From Microvirga massiliensis (lineage in GTDB: Bacteria > Pseudomonadota > Alphaproteobacteria > Rhizobiales > Beijerinckiaceae), in the NCBI RefSeq assembly GCF_001006805.1, contig NZ_LN811373.1, positions 1 to 64,000 of the forward strand: 64,000 nt of DNA. The letters run 5' to 3'. Below, piece by piece: positions 45,501 to 54,159 of this stretch. The notes beneath the pieces were generated by a model. It saw nothing but the letters and a program-made list of their open reading frames with translations, was not told the origin of the DNA and made no database searches. Every line of letters starts with the position of its first letter. Position 1 is the first letter of the stretch. The translations under genes and the position numbers were made by a program.

Positions 45501-45719
45501 ATGAGCGACAACCGGGATTTGCTCACCGAGATCCGTGATGGTGTCCACAGCATGGACCGCCGGCAGGCTGCGCAGATGGAGACGCTGACCGGACTCGTGC
45601 GCGACATCCATTCGCTGCTGACTCAGACCGCAGAGACGCTGACCGACCACAACCGGCGGCTCGCGAACCTTGAAGCGCGCATGGACCGCCTGGAGAGCGC
45701 GCGACGGAGCGGAACCTGA
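45501..45719 (+). CDS. Small coiled-coil protein
   Basis: A 72-residue protein starting MSDNRDLLTEIRDGVHSMDRR, mostly a coiled coil. GAGGTG is the ribosome binding site. It ends just before the terminator hairpin. Unknown; short coiled coils close to lysis genes are sometimes regulators, but nothing proves it. Confidence 0.65.
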   Translation: MSDNRDLLTEIRDGVHSMDRRQAAQMETLTGLVRDIHSLLTQTAETLTDHNRRLANLEARMDRLESARRSGT

Positions 45720-45727
45720 CACAAAAG

Positions 45728-45759
45728 GAGCCCGAGGCCTCCGACACGACCTCGGGCTC
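45728..45759. terminator. Terminator hairpin between convergent operons
   Basis: GAGCCCGAGG (45,728-45,737) pairs perfectly with CCTCGGGCTC (45,750-45,759). Read on the minus strand it is followed by CTTTTGT, so it should end the leftward late transcript; on the plus strand it lacks a T-run but could still stop the rightward one. Confidence 0.8.
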
Positions 45760-45808
45760 AGAGAAGGAAGGATGAGGCAAGCAGCGGCTGGTTTGCTCAC
45801 CTCGCGAG

Positions 45809-46201
45809 CTACATAGTACGGTTCCTGTCCTGCGACCAGCCTGATCTACCGCGCCCGACAATGGCAGCGATCTCGTCGATGCTGCGCCGCATGCGCGTGA
45901 GTTCCTCGCAGGCGATATTCCATTTCTCCAGACTCGCGGCCTGAACGCGCGCTCCGTCGAAATGCGCCTCCGCCAGACGGTCGACCGATGCGGTCAGGCG
46001 CTGCACCTCCGTGACATACATGTCGACCGATGTCTTGGTCGCAATCGCTCCGGCGACGCCCTGCAACTGCCCTGCCCTCGCGGCCTCGGCCATCTGCTTC
46101 GCGCGATCCATCTCGGCCCTCCTATACATGAAGAACGCTGCGATGGCGGGCAACAAGACGCCCAGAAGCGGCGCGATGTCTTTGAGGATCTGCAGGATCA
46201 T
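45809..46201 (-). CDS. Membrane-anchored coiled-coil protein, spanin-like position
   Basis: A 130-residue protein with an N-terminal membrane helix (LKDIAPLLGVLLPAIAAFFMY), followed by a charged coiled coil (VTEVQRLTASVDRLAEAHF). This topology matches inner-membrane spanin subunits (Rz) as well as some holins. It is the last gene of the late operon. No Rz1-like lipoprotein frame was recognised. ATG 46,201 overlaps the previous stop by four bases. Confidence 0.55.
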   Translation of the reverse strand: MILQILKDIAPLLGVLLPAIAAFFMYRRAEMDRAKQMAEAARAGQLQGVAGAIATKTSVDMYVTEVQRLTASVDRLAEAHFDGARVQAASLEKWNIACEELTRMRRSIDEIAAIVGRGRSGWSQDRNRTM

Positions 46202-46650
46202 TCGCGCGCTCTCAACCAAGCCTTCTCACGCCAGCGGAAAGAGTCTTGGGCGAACAAGTCGGTCCCTCCCCTCAAACCGGCGAAGATTTCGAACACGAAA
46301 GCGGTCGCAGCGACCGCGAGCAGCAGCGGCGGGCCGAGACCATCCGGATGTGTGCGCTCGATGAGCACTTCGATCACGATCGCGAAGACGAGCGACAGCC
46401 AGTAGCCGCTGCCGATGCAGCATCCCACGAGACGCCAGATCGGCGCGTTGCGGTTCTGTTCACTCCGAAGGATCGCCCACCAGCGCACCAGGCCGATGAT
46501 GAGAAGCGCGAACCCGCCCCACGGCTCGTTGATCCAGCGCTTCATGACTGCGTAGTGCGGCAGGAGAAACGTGTCCCCGGGCCACATCAGGGTGATGCCG
46601 CACGTCACCATGAGCGTCGCGAGCATCATCTCGAGGGCATGGGTTTTCAT
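46198..46650 (-). CDS. Multi-span membrane protein in lysis cassette
   Basis: A 150-residue protein with three to four membrane helices (LEMMLATLMVTCGITLMW, WGGFALLIIGLVRWWAIL, LSLVFAIVIEVLIE, LLLAVAATAFVFEIFAGL). It is in the lysis region and may act as a holin or antiholin, but the LLH-type protein upstream is the better holin candidate. ATG 46,650 overlaps the upstream stop (ATGA). Confidence 0.6.
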   Translation of the reverse strand: MKTHALEMMLATLMVTCGITLMWPGDTFLLPHYAVMKRWINEPWGGFALLIIGLVRWWAILRSEQNRNAPIWRLVGCCIGSGYWLSLVFAIVIEVLIERTHPDGLGPPLLLAVAATAFVFEIFAGLRGGTDLFAQDSFRWREKAWLRARE

Positions 46651-47135
46651 GACCGCACGGGCTCCGCAGCAGCCGATGGCGGAGGCGCGTTGGTAGCGGC
46701 GAGCACGCCGATCTTCGCCTCGAGCTTCTCGCGGATCGATTCCGGCGTGAGATCGAAATGCTTGAGCGCATCGGGCGCGGCTTTGAGCACATACTCGACG
46801 GCTTCCGCCAGGAGCACCGAGCGCACATCGAGGCGCAGGCCCGTCGCGGCTGTTCCGGCCCGTGCCACGATCAGGCCGGCGGCATTCGTCAGCGAGGTCT
46901 GCAGCGCCTCTCGGTGCTTGGCTTCGATCTCCAGGCCGAATTTGCAACGGAGGAGATTCCACAACCAGGTGAGAGCAATCGCGATGAGGACTGTGATCAT
47001 CTCGGTGAGGAGCGGCTGCAGTGCACCGAAGATACTTCCGACGTCGACTGTGGTGTCCTGAGCGAAAGCGGCAGTCGGCGCCAGCAGGATCGCCGCGCCG
47101 TGCGTGAGACCTTGGAGCATGTCGTGGCCTTTCAT
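46647..47135 (-). CDS. Holin, LLH superfamily-like
   Basis: A 162-residue protein with an N-terminal hydrophobic segment (GAAILLAPTAAFAQ), a central membrane helix (EMITVLIAIALTWLWNLL) and a helical domain with AKHREALQTSLTNAAGLIVAR, the layout of phage holin superfamily 6 (LLH type). Holins permeabilise the inner membrane to release endolysin. The C-terminal 40 residues are Pro/Ala-rich. ATG 47,135 is used; ATG 47,120 would also give a full hydrophobic start. It precedes the other membrane genes and follows the endolysin. Confidence 0.7.
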   Translation of the reverse strand: MKGHDMLQGLTHGAAILLAPTAAFAQDTTVDVGSIFGALQPLLTEMITVLIAIALTWLWNLLRCKFGLEIEAKHREALQTSLTNAAGLIVARAGTAATGLRLDVRSVLLAEAVEYVLKAAPDALKHFDLTPESIREKLEAKIGVLAATNAPPPSAAAEPVRS

Positions 47136-47139
47136 GCGG

Positions 47140-47841
47140 TCAGGAGGAGGGGGTGGATCCGCCGGGGATGAGCGCGCGGAGATCCTCGGGCTTGGCACCG
47201 AGGGCGAGGGCGAGGGCGACGACTGACGAGACGGCGTCGGTCGCGAGCGCAGTGATCGTGGTGTCGGACTCGACCACGGGCGCGGGTACGGGCAGGCCGA
47301 GGCAGGCGCGTAGGTCGCTCCCGATGTCGAGCCGCTTCGCGCTTCCCCAATCGATGGCGCCGGTCGACTTGACCTTCGTGTATTCGAGGATAGTGCCGTC
47401 GTGGCTCCACAGGCCGTCGAAGAACAGGCGGCATTCCTTCTCGCGGCGCTCGACGATGGACGCAGGCTTGTTCCATGTCAGGAAGGATTTGCGCGCAGCC
47501 TCATGGTCGCCGGCCCTCACTTGCTTGACCCACGTCGCCCTTTTGATCCCGCCCGTGTTGAAGTGAAATGAAACCGCCGCAGCGAACTGGGCTTGGGTGA
47601 GGGTGTGCCCCTCGAATGCCTGTCGCACGTCCTCTGCGTAACGCTCCAGCGCCCAGACGTAGATCCGCAGGCAATGGTCGAGCGGCTGTGGGCTGTTGAT
47701 GTATCGCTCGACGCGGTGACCGCTCGCAGAGGTGATCCCGATTGACCAGGTCCAGACATCGCCGGGATTCTTGTAGGCTTGGCGACACAGAGCTTCGTGC
47801 GAGGCGAGTTCCATCGCCACGTCGTAATCGACCTGATTCAT
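47140..47841 (-). CDS. Endolysin, T4-lysozyme-like (GH24)
   Basis: A 233-residue muramidase. ASHEALCRQAYKNPGDVWTWSIGIT corresponds to the GH24 active-site segment with catalytic Glu16 and Thr31. At the usual Asp position (Glu+9) there is Asn25, with Asp28 nearby; I know of similar variants in alphaproteobacterial phages but cannot confirm activity. VSFHFNTGGIKRATWVK and CRLFFDGLW are the expected core helices. A C-terminal Ala-rich extension (about 190-233) may be a wall or membrane-binding part. It cleaves peptidoglycan after holin opening. Confidence 0.82.
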   Translation of the reverse strand: MNQVDYDVAMELASHEALCRQAYKNPGDVWTWSIGITSASGHRVERYINSPQPLDHCLRIYVWALERYAEDVRQAFEGHTLTQAQFAAAVSFHFNTGGIKRATWVKQVRAGDHEAARKSFLTWNKPASIVERREKECRLFFDGLWSHDGTILEYTKVKSTGAIDWGSAKRLDIGSDLRACLGLPVPAPVVESDTTITALATDAVSSVVALALALGAKPEDLRALIPGGSTPSS

Positions 47842-47847
47842 GAGCCC

Positions 47848-49119
47848 CTACCCTACTCTCATCCGGTATGCGCCCCCTGACCTGTAGAGCCCGCCGAGCG
47901 GAACTCCGCCGCTCGCTGCCTCGAGATCGTCGGCGTAGCTCTCGTGCAGGTAGATCGGACCCGACGCGGACCTGCCGATCGTATTGATTCCGATCGCAGC
48001 GCAGCTCCGAGCCGGGGAGCCGACGAACGACCGCACATAGCGCCACATCACCCCGCCATCCGAGGCGCTCGCGACCATGTGCGTCGGTGGCGCGAAGCCC
48101 GTCACACCAGCCCGGGTCGAGACGTAGATGTGCAGGCCTGCGAGCCGGTAGATGCCGTTCGATGCAATCCACTCGCCCGGTGTCCACGGCAGGTAGGCGA
48201 CGCCGGCCGTGCGGATCGCGTTGAACTGTGTCGCGATCTCCTGATCGTCGTCGAGGACATTGCCGGTGACGGTGTTGTGCTGTCCCGTCCCGCCGAAGTT
48301 GGCCGAGATCCCGATCCCGGCCCATTTGCCGCCCTCCCGGCCATTGCCGATGCAGGCGTTGCCCGCGGCGACGTTGTGGGATCCCCAGAGCCAGAGCCCC
48401 GCGCGCATGTTCCGGTAGCAGACATTGTCTCCGACCGTGTTGCGGTAGCCCGTGACCGAGATCCCGTTGTCGCCCGTGTTCTCCGCGTGGTTGCCGAGGA
48501 TGCGGTTGAGGTAAGCGTCGTGCGTGACGCCCACCAACTCGATAGCGTTGGCGAGCGTGGTGTTGGCCTCGACGAGGTTGCGGTTAGCGCCCTCCCCCAG
48601 CCGCACGCCGAACCCGGAGTAGCGCATGATCAGATTGCGGGTGATCTCGTTGTTCGCTGCTCCGGAGATCCCGATCGCCGTCGACTCGCCGTCGAGCATC
48701 TCGTTGGCGTCGACCTGGTTGAAGCGCGTCTCGGCGCCGGTCAGCAGGATCGAGCCCGCTGGGGCTCCGGGGCAGCCGAGGAATCGGCTCTGCCTGATCG
48801 AGCAGCGCCGCGCGCCATTGCGGAGCGTGATGATGCTCTCGCTCGGCGAGAGCCCGATGTCGCCCTCGATCGCGAGGCCGACGATATGCGCGTCCTCGCA
48901 CCCGTCGAAATCGAACGCGGTGCCTGTCGTGAGGCAGTCCATCAGGATGCGCGGGCGACCGTTCCCGGCGCGGATGGTGAAGCCGCTCGGCATCTTGAAG
49001 GTGCCGTGCATCCGGTAGGGGCGCTCGCCCTCGTCGAGAACGACCGTCCTGAAACCGGATGCGATGGTATAGTCGAGAGCGGACTTCAGATCCTCTTGCC
49101 ACCGCGGATCGAAGGCCAT
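47848..49119 (-). CDS. Right-handed beta-helix protein (tailspike-like)
   Basis: A 423-residue protein with repeated beta-helix coils (NEITRNLIMRYSGFGVRLGEG, NLVEANTTLANAIELVG, RILGNHAENTGDNGISV, TVTGNVLDDD) of the NosD/pectate-lyase type (residues about 90-300). Such folds in phage tails are capsular or lipopolysaccharide depolymerases or structural adhesins. It follows the tail-tip genes. No signal peptide. The C-terminal part has no clear family. Confidence 0.75.
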   Translation of the reverse strand: MAFDPRWQEDLKSALDYTIASGFRTVVLDEGERPYRMHGTFKMPSGFTIRAGNGRPRILMDCLTTGTAFDFDGCEDAHIVGLAIEGDIGLSPSESIITLRNGARRCSIRQSRFLGCPGAPAGSILLTGAETRFNQVDANEMLDGESTAIGISGAANNEITRNLIMRYSGFGVRLGEGANRNLVEANTTLANAIELVGVTHDAYLNRILGNHAENTGDNGISVTGYRNTVGDNVCYRNMRAGLWLWGSHNVAAGNACIGNGREGGKWAGIGISANFGGTGQHNTVTGNVLDDDQEIATQFNAIRTAGVAYLPWTPGEWIASNGIYRLAGLHIYVSTRAGVTGFAPPTHMVASASDGGVMWRYVRSFVGSPARSCAAIGINTIGRSASGPIYLHESYADDLEAASGGVPLGGLYRSGGAYRMRVG

Positions 49120-49138
49120 GCTCGCGCGTCAGAGCCGG

Positions 49139-49468
49139 TCAGGCTGCAACGCCTGCTGCGAATGCGTTCGCCCGCGCGTCCCAGATCGTGCTCAACACGA
49201 ACTCGATATCGGCGTCGGGGATCGCGCTCTCGCCGACCTCCTCGAGCCCGCCTGCGATCACGTTGTTCGCCGCCGCGATGTGCAGGGCCAGCAACAGGGC
49301 TTTGTCCTCACCGCGCAGCACGCGGTTTGCGTAGGCGAGCCTGTTTGCGTGGTTGGGCGTTGAGGGATCCTCCGATGCCACGTTCTGCGCCGTCTTGAGC
49401 GCGAGGAAGCTCACGCGCGTATAGAACGTCGGCTGAGATGCCGCTGCGATGATGTCACGGGTTGCCAT
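49139..49468 (-). CDS. Hypothetical virion-associated protein
   Basis: A 109-residue Ala-rich helical protein starting MATRDIIAAASQPTFYTRV. FLALKTAQNVASEDPSTPNHANRLAYANRVLRGED is similar to small phage proteins encoded between tail-fibre genes. Function unknown; tail-fibre accessory likely. Start ATG 49,468 overlaps the upstream gene by 14 bases. Confidence 0.65.
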   Translation of the reverse strand: MATRDIIAAASQPTFYTRVSFLALKTAQNVASEDPSTPNHANRLAYANRVLRGEDKALLLALHIAAANNVIAGGLEEVGESAIPDADIEFVLSTIWDARANAFAAGVAA

Positions 49469-49760
49469 AGTAGACCTCTCCGAGAGTTGGCCCGCCAACC
49501 AGATCGGGCGGGGCTTGGGTGATGCGCTCGTCCAGCGATAGCTCGCGCGGCTCGACGAGCGCGGCGATGGCTTCGGGATTGCTGCCCGTGATCGGGCGCG
49601 GCGGTTTCATATGCTCGACGAAGGCGTCGAGCCGCTCGCCCGTGTAGTATTCGCCGGTCTCCAGATCGACCGGGACGAAGAATGCATTCCAGCGCCCGTC
49701 GTCGTAGTCGACCTCGATGCGGCCCGTGTCGGGATGAAAAGACGTAATCTTGTAGGCCAT
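49455..49760 (-). CDS. Small tail-fibre-associated protein A
   Basis: A 101-residue protein starting MAYKITSFHPDTGRIEVDYDD. It ends QAPPDLVGGPTLGEVYYGNP, clearly related to the end of the protein at 53,836 (AAPQDLTGGPTLADIFSTRP). Both lie on either side of the fibre gene block and probably bind fibre or receptor-recognition proteins. No catalytic motif. Confidence 0.7.
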   Translation of the reverse strand: MAYKITSFHPDTGRIEVDYDDGRWNAFFVPVDLETGEYYTGERLDAFVEHMKPPRPITGSNPEAIAALVEPRELSLDERITQAPPDLVGGPTLGEVYYGNP

Positions 49761-49762
49761 GC

Positions 49763-50500
49763 TCAGACTCCCCACTCGATCAGGACGCGCCCATTCGCGC
49801 CGTTGCCCCCTGCGGAGCCGTTGTAGTAAGCGCCCGCGCCGCCGCCCCCGATGGTGATGCCAATTGTGCGGCCGTATCCCGGCCCGAAATAGGAGTGCCC
49901 GAAACCGCCGCCGCCGCCGCCATTTCCAGAGCCCATGCCCGCGCCGCCGCCACCCGGCCAGCCACCCCCATGCCCCTGTCCGACACCGCCGCCGCCGCCA
50001 TAAGGGGAGCCGCCGCCGCCGTATGCCTGACCATTCCAGTTGCCGCCGTAGCCGCCACTGAGATTTTCGGTGTTGCCGGAATAGCCGTAGCCGCCATGAC
50101 CACCATTGACCCCCGCGCCGCCAACGCCGCCGGTTGCTCCGACATAGCCATGAATGACGGACCCGCCGCCATCACCGCCGCCAAAGCCACCCCAACCGCC
50201 GCCGCCGCCCCCGCCCCAGACGCGCAATCTCAACCATGCGTGGCTCGGCACCCAGATTTCATAATAGCCGGGTCCGCCGTGATCCCATGCGCCGCCATAG
50301 GAACGGTAGGCCCCATAGAACCCGCTCATCCAGATCGGCCCGTGGTTTGGATCGATCTGGATGTTGTTGTTCTCGGGGTTGTTGCCGATGATCCCGTGGC
50401 CCTTGTAGTAGCTGTAGAGATCGTAGACGGCCTGACCGGGACGGAACTCGTCTCGGATCTCTGTGATCCAGAGTGTCGAACCCCAGCCTTTAATCGGCAT
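49763..50500 (-). CDS. Glycine-rich tail-tip adhesin-like protein
   Basis: A 245-residue protein. The first 110 residues form an ordered N-terminus (MPIKGWGSTLWITEIRDEF) and the rest is extremely glycine-rich (about half glycine), ending GANGRVLIEWGV, a strand typical of glycine-rich phage domains with polyglycine-II sandwiches such as the T4-type adhesin gp38. It is encoded after the S74 fibre, with its start sharing a base with the fibre stop. A receptor-binding tip is the likely role. Confidence 0.75.
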   Translation of the reverse strand: MPIKGWGSTLWITEIRDEFRPGQAVYDLYSYYKGHGIIGNNPENNNIQIDPNHGPIWMSGFYGAYRSYGGAWDHGGPGYYEIWVPSHAWLRLRVWGGGGGGGWGGFGGGDGGGSVIHGYVGATGGVGGAGVNGGHGGYGYSGNTENLSGGYGGNWNGQAYGGGGSPYGGGGGVGQGHGGGWPGGGGAGMGSGNGGGGGGFGHSYFGPGYGRTIGITIGGGGAGAYYNGSAGGNGANGRVLIEWGV

Positions 50501-53500
50501 CAGCGCGCCTCCAGTTTCGCGGCGAGCTCCTTGATGGCCTCGATGAAGTAGCCGGCCAGGTTCCCGTAATCGACCGACAGCATCCCGTCCCTGTCCTCCC
50601 GCACGAGTTCCGGCGCGATCGGCCGCAACTGCTGCGCGATCACGCCCGCGCTGGTCTCGCCGCTCTCGATGCGGTCGAACCACACGCCCTGCATGGCGAG
50701 CACCTTGGCGAGGGCGTCGGTGATCGGCCGCACATTCTTTTTCATGCGGAGGTCGGAATAGGCCCCGACGTTGCCCGAGAAGGTCACGGTGCCGTCAGTC
50801 AGCGAGAGCTGCATCGGGTGGCGGCCATTCGGCCCGCTGTCCCATGTGTTCGCGTCGGTGCCGCCACGCAGGACGTAGAAGTAGTTGGAGTTGTTGTGGA
50901 TGAACGAAGACCACTGGCCGCCCGTGATGTCGCGGAGCTTGATGGTTGGATCCTCGCCGCGGACCTCCAGCATCGGAACGCGCACTGGGGCGACGTTGAA
51001 CCCGTAAACCGTGCCGTCGTAGTGGATCCAGCGGGCATCGCTGGCGGCACCGAAGAAGATCGCACCCGTGCCATTGCCGCGGCTGGCGATCAGATCCCGC
51101 GCGGTGAAGGTGCCATCGGGGTCGATCTTGACCGTGGTCTTGTAGACACCGGCCTCGCGGTTGTTGAAGGTGAGGCTCTTGGTGTCGGGATGGCGCTGGA
51201 TATACCAACAGTTGTCCCAGTTGGTGCCGACTGCGACGACGCCCCAACCGTCCGTCCGGTAAGACGAAATCGCAGGCGCGATCACCTCGCTCGTGAACGT
51301 GTTGCTGCCCGACAGGCTCGCGAGTTGGTAGGTCGTGCCGTTGACGCGCGCGAAGATTCCGCCGGTCGTCGTCCAGACATCGCCGTTCGCAGGCGACGTC
51401 GGAGCCGTGCCGTGCGGCAAGTTGATCGAGGCGGTTGAGGTCGACGGCGTCGCGAAGGTTTGCCTCGCCGTCCATGTTTGCGCCCGCTCAACAGTCGCAA
51501 CCTGGCGCGTGGTCGAGCCCATCCGAAAAAAGAGTGCGTTGGATGCAAACCAAAAGTCGCCGCTGACCGGAGACGTCGGCGCTGTGCCGCTCGGGAGATT
51601 GAACCCTGCACCCTCGGCGGTCGGGGCGACCGTGGTGAGCTTGCCCTCCATCGTGTCGCCGGCCTTGTCGACCTTGGTGGTGATCGCGTCCTCAAGGCCG
51701 TCGATCTCGCTCGCCGGGTGGCGGTGCGGGGCAGGCGGAAAGGTTTCGGGCTTCTCGGCGATATCCGGCCACGCGGTCGAGATCGCGCCGATCGCGGCCT
51801 CAACATCGGTGACATTCGCCTTGGTGGCCACCTCCGCATCGAGTTCCTCGAGCGCCGCTTGGACGTTCACCGACTGCAGGTTGCCGGTCGGCGTGACCAC
51901 GATGTTGGTGGCGTCGCCGGTCGAGAAATCCCTCGCCTTCTCGGCCCAGTGCCGAGCCGAATACCCGTTGGGCGCAACCGCGACATCCTCGGGCGCATTG
52001 GCCCAATCCTGCGCCAGGTTGCGCGCCGTTTCGGACGCGGCCTGCGCGGCCTCCGCATTCGCCTCCGCCGTCTCGGCTGCTTCGCGAGCGGCTTCAGCCC
52101 CGCTACGGGCCGTCTCGGCGCCCGTGCGGGCCGTTTCCGACGCCGTGCGGTCTGCGGCAACCGCGACCCGGTCAGCCTCGACCTCGTCACGCAGTCCCGT
52201 AACCGTCGCGAGATCCGTGGCGACCGCAGCACGATCGGTCGCCGTCTCATCGCGCAGGCCCTGAACCGTAGCGAGGTTCGTCGCCACCTCCGCGCGATCG
52301 GCCTCGACCCCGGCAGCCGTCGTATTGACCGTGAGCCGGTAGGCCTCCGCTTCGTCGCGTGCAAGGAACGTGGCGTCACGGGCCGCAACCGTTTCGTCCC
52401 GCGCTGCCGTGGTGACATCTCGTGCAGCCTCGGTGCCTGTAAGAGCGGCCTCGACGGCGGCGCGATCATCGGCAACTGCGAGCCGATCGGCTTCGACCTC
52501 ACCACGCAGAGTCGTGACGGTGACCAGATCGGCCCCGACTGCGGCGCGGTCTGTGCCCGTAGCGTCGCGGAGTTCCTGCACGGTCGCAAGATCCGCCGCG
52601 ACCGTCGCCCGGTTCGCCTCGACCGCTGCCGCCGCCGTTGCGACCTCGGCCCGATCAGCCTCCGCCTCGTCACGCGCCGCGAACGTGGCATCGCGCGCCT
52701 CGAGCGTCACATCGCGCGCTGCGGTCGTGACATCGCGCGCCTCGATGCCGGTGTCGCGTGCGGCCTCCGACGCCGCCTGTGCAGCCTCTGCGCCAGACCT
52801 CGCGGTCTCCGCCCCCGTGCGTGCGAACTCAGCCGCGCCGGCCGAGGCTGCAGCTTCTCCAGCCCGCGTGGTTGAGATCCCGGCCTGCGCGGTGCTGGTC
52901 GCAGCGCTCGCCGCCGCATTCGACTCGCTCGTTGCCGCAGCCTGTTCCGATGCCAGACTCGCCGCAGCGCTGTTCGCACTGGCCTCGGCTGATGACGCGC
53001 TCTGCGATGCGCTCGTGGCGCTGTTGGTTTCCGAGGTCTGGCTCGCCGTCTCCGAGGCTTTCGCCGCGTTCTGGCTCGCCAGAGAGGCAGCAGCGCTGTT
53101 CGCGCTCGCGCCTGCGGAAGTGGCGCTGTTCGTCTCGCTCGTCCTTGCGGCTGCTTCGGACGCAGCCGCTGCCAGCGCCGAGGCTAACGCGTCGCTGCGA
53201 TACGGCCCCAGGATGTTGTCGAGGTCGCCCTCGACCACTGCGGTCCAGATCGTCTCGCCGACCTCCCTGTATTGGATCGAGTAGGTCTCGGGGTCGACCC
53301 GAAACTCGACCGGCGCTGCGCTCTCGCCTTTCAGGCTCTGCCCTGCCGACCAGTGACCGGTTGCATCGGAGAGCTTCGCAGAGATCAGGAAGGGATTCGT
53401 GTCGATCTGCAGGAAGGTGAAACCGCGCTTCTGGTTGTCGAAGGCTGCGCGGTCAGCCAAGGAGCCGAACGCATCCGGCTTGAACGGCAGGCCTTCTCGA

Positions 53501-53775
53501 ATGCGCTTGATGAGTTCCTGCACGAGCGCATTGGTCGTGACATTGCTCGACCAGTAGGGGCTGGTCTTCATGAGCACGAACGCGGTCTGATCCGTCGCCG
53601 TCTCCGCAGGCCAGCCATAGGCCAGCATCAGCTCCGCGCTGGAGACGACCTTGTCGATCGGGACGCTGACGCCGTTAAGATTGAAGGTATCTCCCTCCAA
53701 TGCAACGAACTGCGTGTGGAAACCCGTGACCGTGCGGCTCCCGGCTGTCACCGAGACCGAGTTTTCAATCGGCAT
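50500..53775 (-). CDS. Tail fibre with S74 chaperone domain
   Basis: A 1,091-residue fibre. The N-terminal 200 residues resemble phage fibre attachment regions. Residues about 200-345 are Ala/Ser/Glu/Thr coiled coil, then two copies of a 105-residue segment (347-450 and 452-555) starting with RDVTTAARD. Two NLPxGTAPTSPxxGDxW segments follow. The C-terminus (about 1,005-1,091) starts SDLRMKKNVRPI and includes SAGVIAQQL, the S74 intramolecular chaperone, whose Ser-Lys dyad releases it after trimerisation. It determines host attachment. Confidence 0.92.
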   Translation of the reverse strand: MPIENSVSVTAGSRTVTGFHTQFVALEGDTFNLNGVSVPIDKVVSSAELMLAYGWPAETATDQTAFVLMKTSPYWSSNVTTNALVQELIKRIREGLPFKPDAFGSLADRAAFDNQKRGFTFLQIDTNPFLISAKLSDATGHWSAGQSLKGESAAPVEFRVDPETYSIQYREVGETIWTAVVEGDLDNILGPYRSDALASALAAAASEAAARTSETNSATSAGASANSAAASLASQNAAKASETASQTSETNSATSASQSASSAEASANSAAASLASEQAAATSESNAAASAATSTAQAGISTTRAGEAAASAGAAEFARTGAETARSGAEAAQAASEAARDTGIEARDVTTAARDVTLEARDATFAARDEAEADRAEVATAAAAVEANRATVAADLATVQELRDATGTDRAAVGADLVTVTTLRGEVEADRLAVADDRAAVEAALTGTEAARDVTTAARDETVAARDATFLARDEAEAYRLTVNTTAAGVEADRAEVATNLATVQGLRDETATDRAAVATDLATVTGLRDEVEADRVAVAADRTASETARTGAETARSGAEAAREAAETAEANAEAAQAASETARNLAQDWANAPEDVAVAPNGYSARHWAEKARDFSTGDATNIVVTPTGNLQSVNVQAALEELDAEVATKANVTDVEAAIGAISTAWPDIAEKPETFPPAPHRHPASEIDGLEDAITTKVDKAGDTMEGKLTTVAPTAEGAGFNLPSGTAPTSPVSGDFWFASNALFFRMGSTTRQVATVERAQTWTARQTFATPSTSTASINLPHGTAPTSPANGDVWTTTGGIFARVNGTTYQLASLSGSNTFTSEVIAPAISSYRTDGWGVVAVGTNWDNCWYIQRHPDTKSLTFNNREAGVYKTTVKIDPDGTFTARDLIASRGNGTGAIFFGAASDARWIHYDGTVYGFNVAPVRVPMLEVRGEDPTIKLRDITGGQWSSFIHNNSNYFYVLRGGTDANTWDSGPNGRHPMQLSLTDGTVTFSGNVGAYSDLRMKKNVRPITDALAKVLAMQGVWFDRIESGETSAGVIAQQLRPIAPELVREDRDGMLSVDYGNLAGYFIEAIKELAAKLEAR

Positions 53776-53835
53776 GGTTGTGTTGTCCTCGCTCGGCCTG
53801 AGAAAGGTTCGTTGAGATCGGATTGTGCGGAGCGG

Positions 53836-54159
53836 CTAGGGGCGCGTGCTGAAGATGTCCGCGAGCGTCGGCCCGCCCGTGAGGTCTTGCGGCGCCGCCA
53901 TGATCTGTCGGTCGATATCCACCAGTTCTTCCGGTGTCTTCTCGATCGGCACCCTGCGCTCGATGTCGATACGGTGCGTTTCCGGCTCGACGCGGACGCC
54001 GCGGATCAGCGCGAGGCCCTGATCCTCCATCTCGTCGAGCACAATGCGCTGCGTTTGACCGTGCGCGAGGATCACGCCGGTCCCCGGATCATAGTGCGTG
54101 AATTCGATCGGTTCGAACGGATCGAGGCCCTCCGCCTCGTAGTCGGCAGGCCTTCTCAT
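53836..54159 (-). CDS. Small tail-fibre-associated protein B
   Basis: A 107-residue protein starting MRRPADYEAEGLDPFEPIEF, with THYDPGTGVILAHGQTQR. The end AAPQDLTGGPTLADIFSTRP is related to the 49,455 protein. It overlaps the J-like gene by four bases. The duplicated pair, each preceding its own fibre or tip gene, suggests an adaptor or assembly factor. Confidence 0.7.
   Translation of the reverse strand: MRRPADYEAEGLDPFEPIEFTHYDPGTGVILAHGQTQRIVLDEMEDQGLALIRGVRVEPETHRIDIERRVPIEKTPEELVDIDRQIMAAPQDLTGGPTLADIFSTRP

Noticed and set aside
47944..49398. 484-codon plus-strand frame over the beta-helix gene
   Set aside because: Shadow frame; the minus strand gives a coherent beta-helix protein with coupled neighbours.
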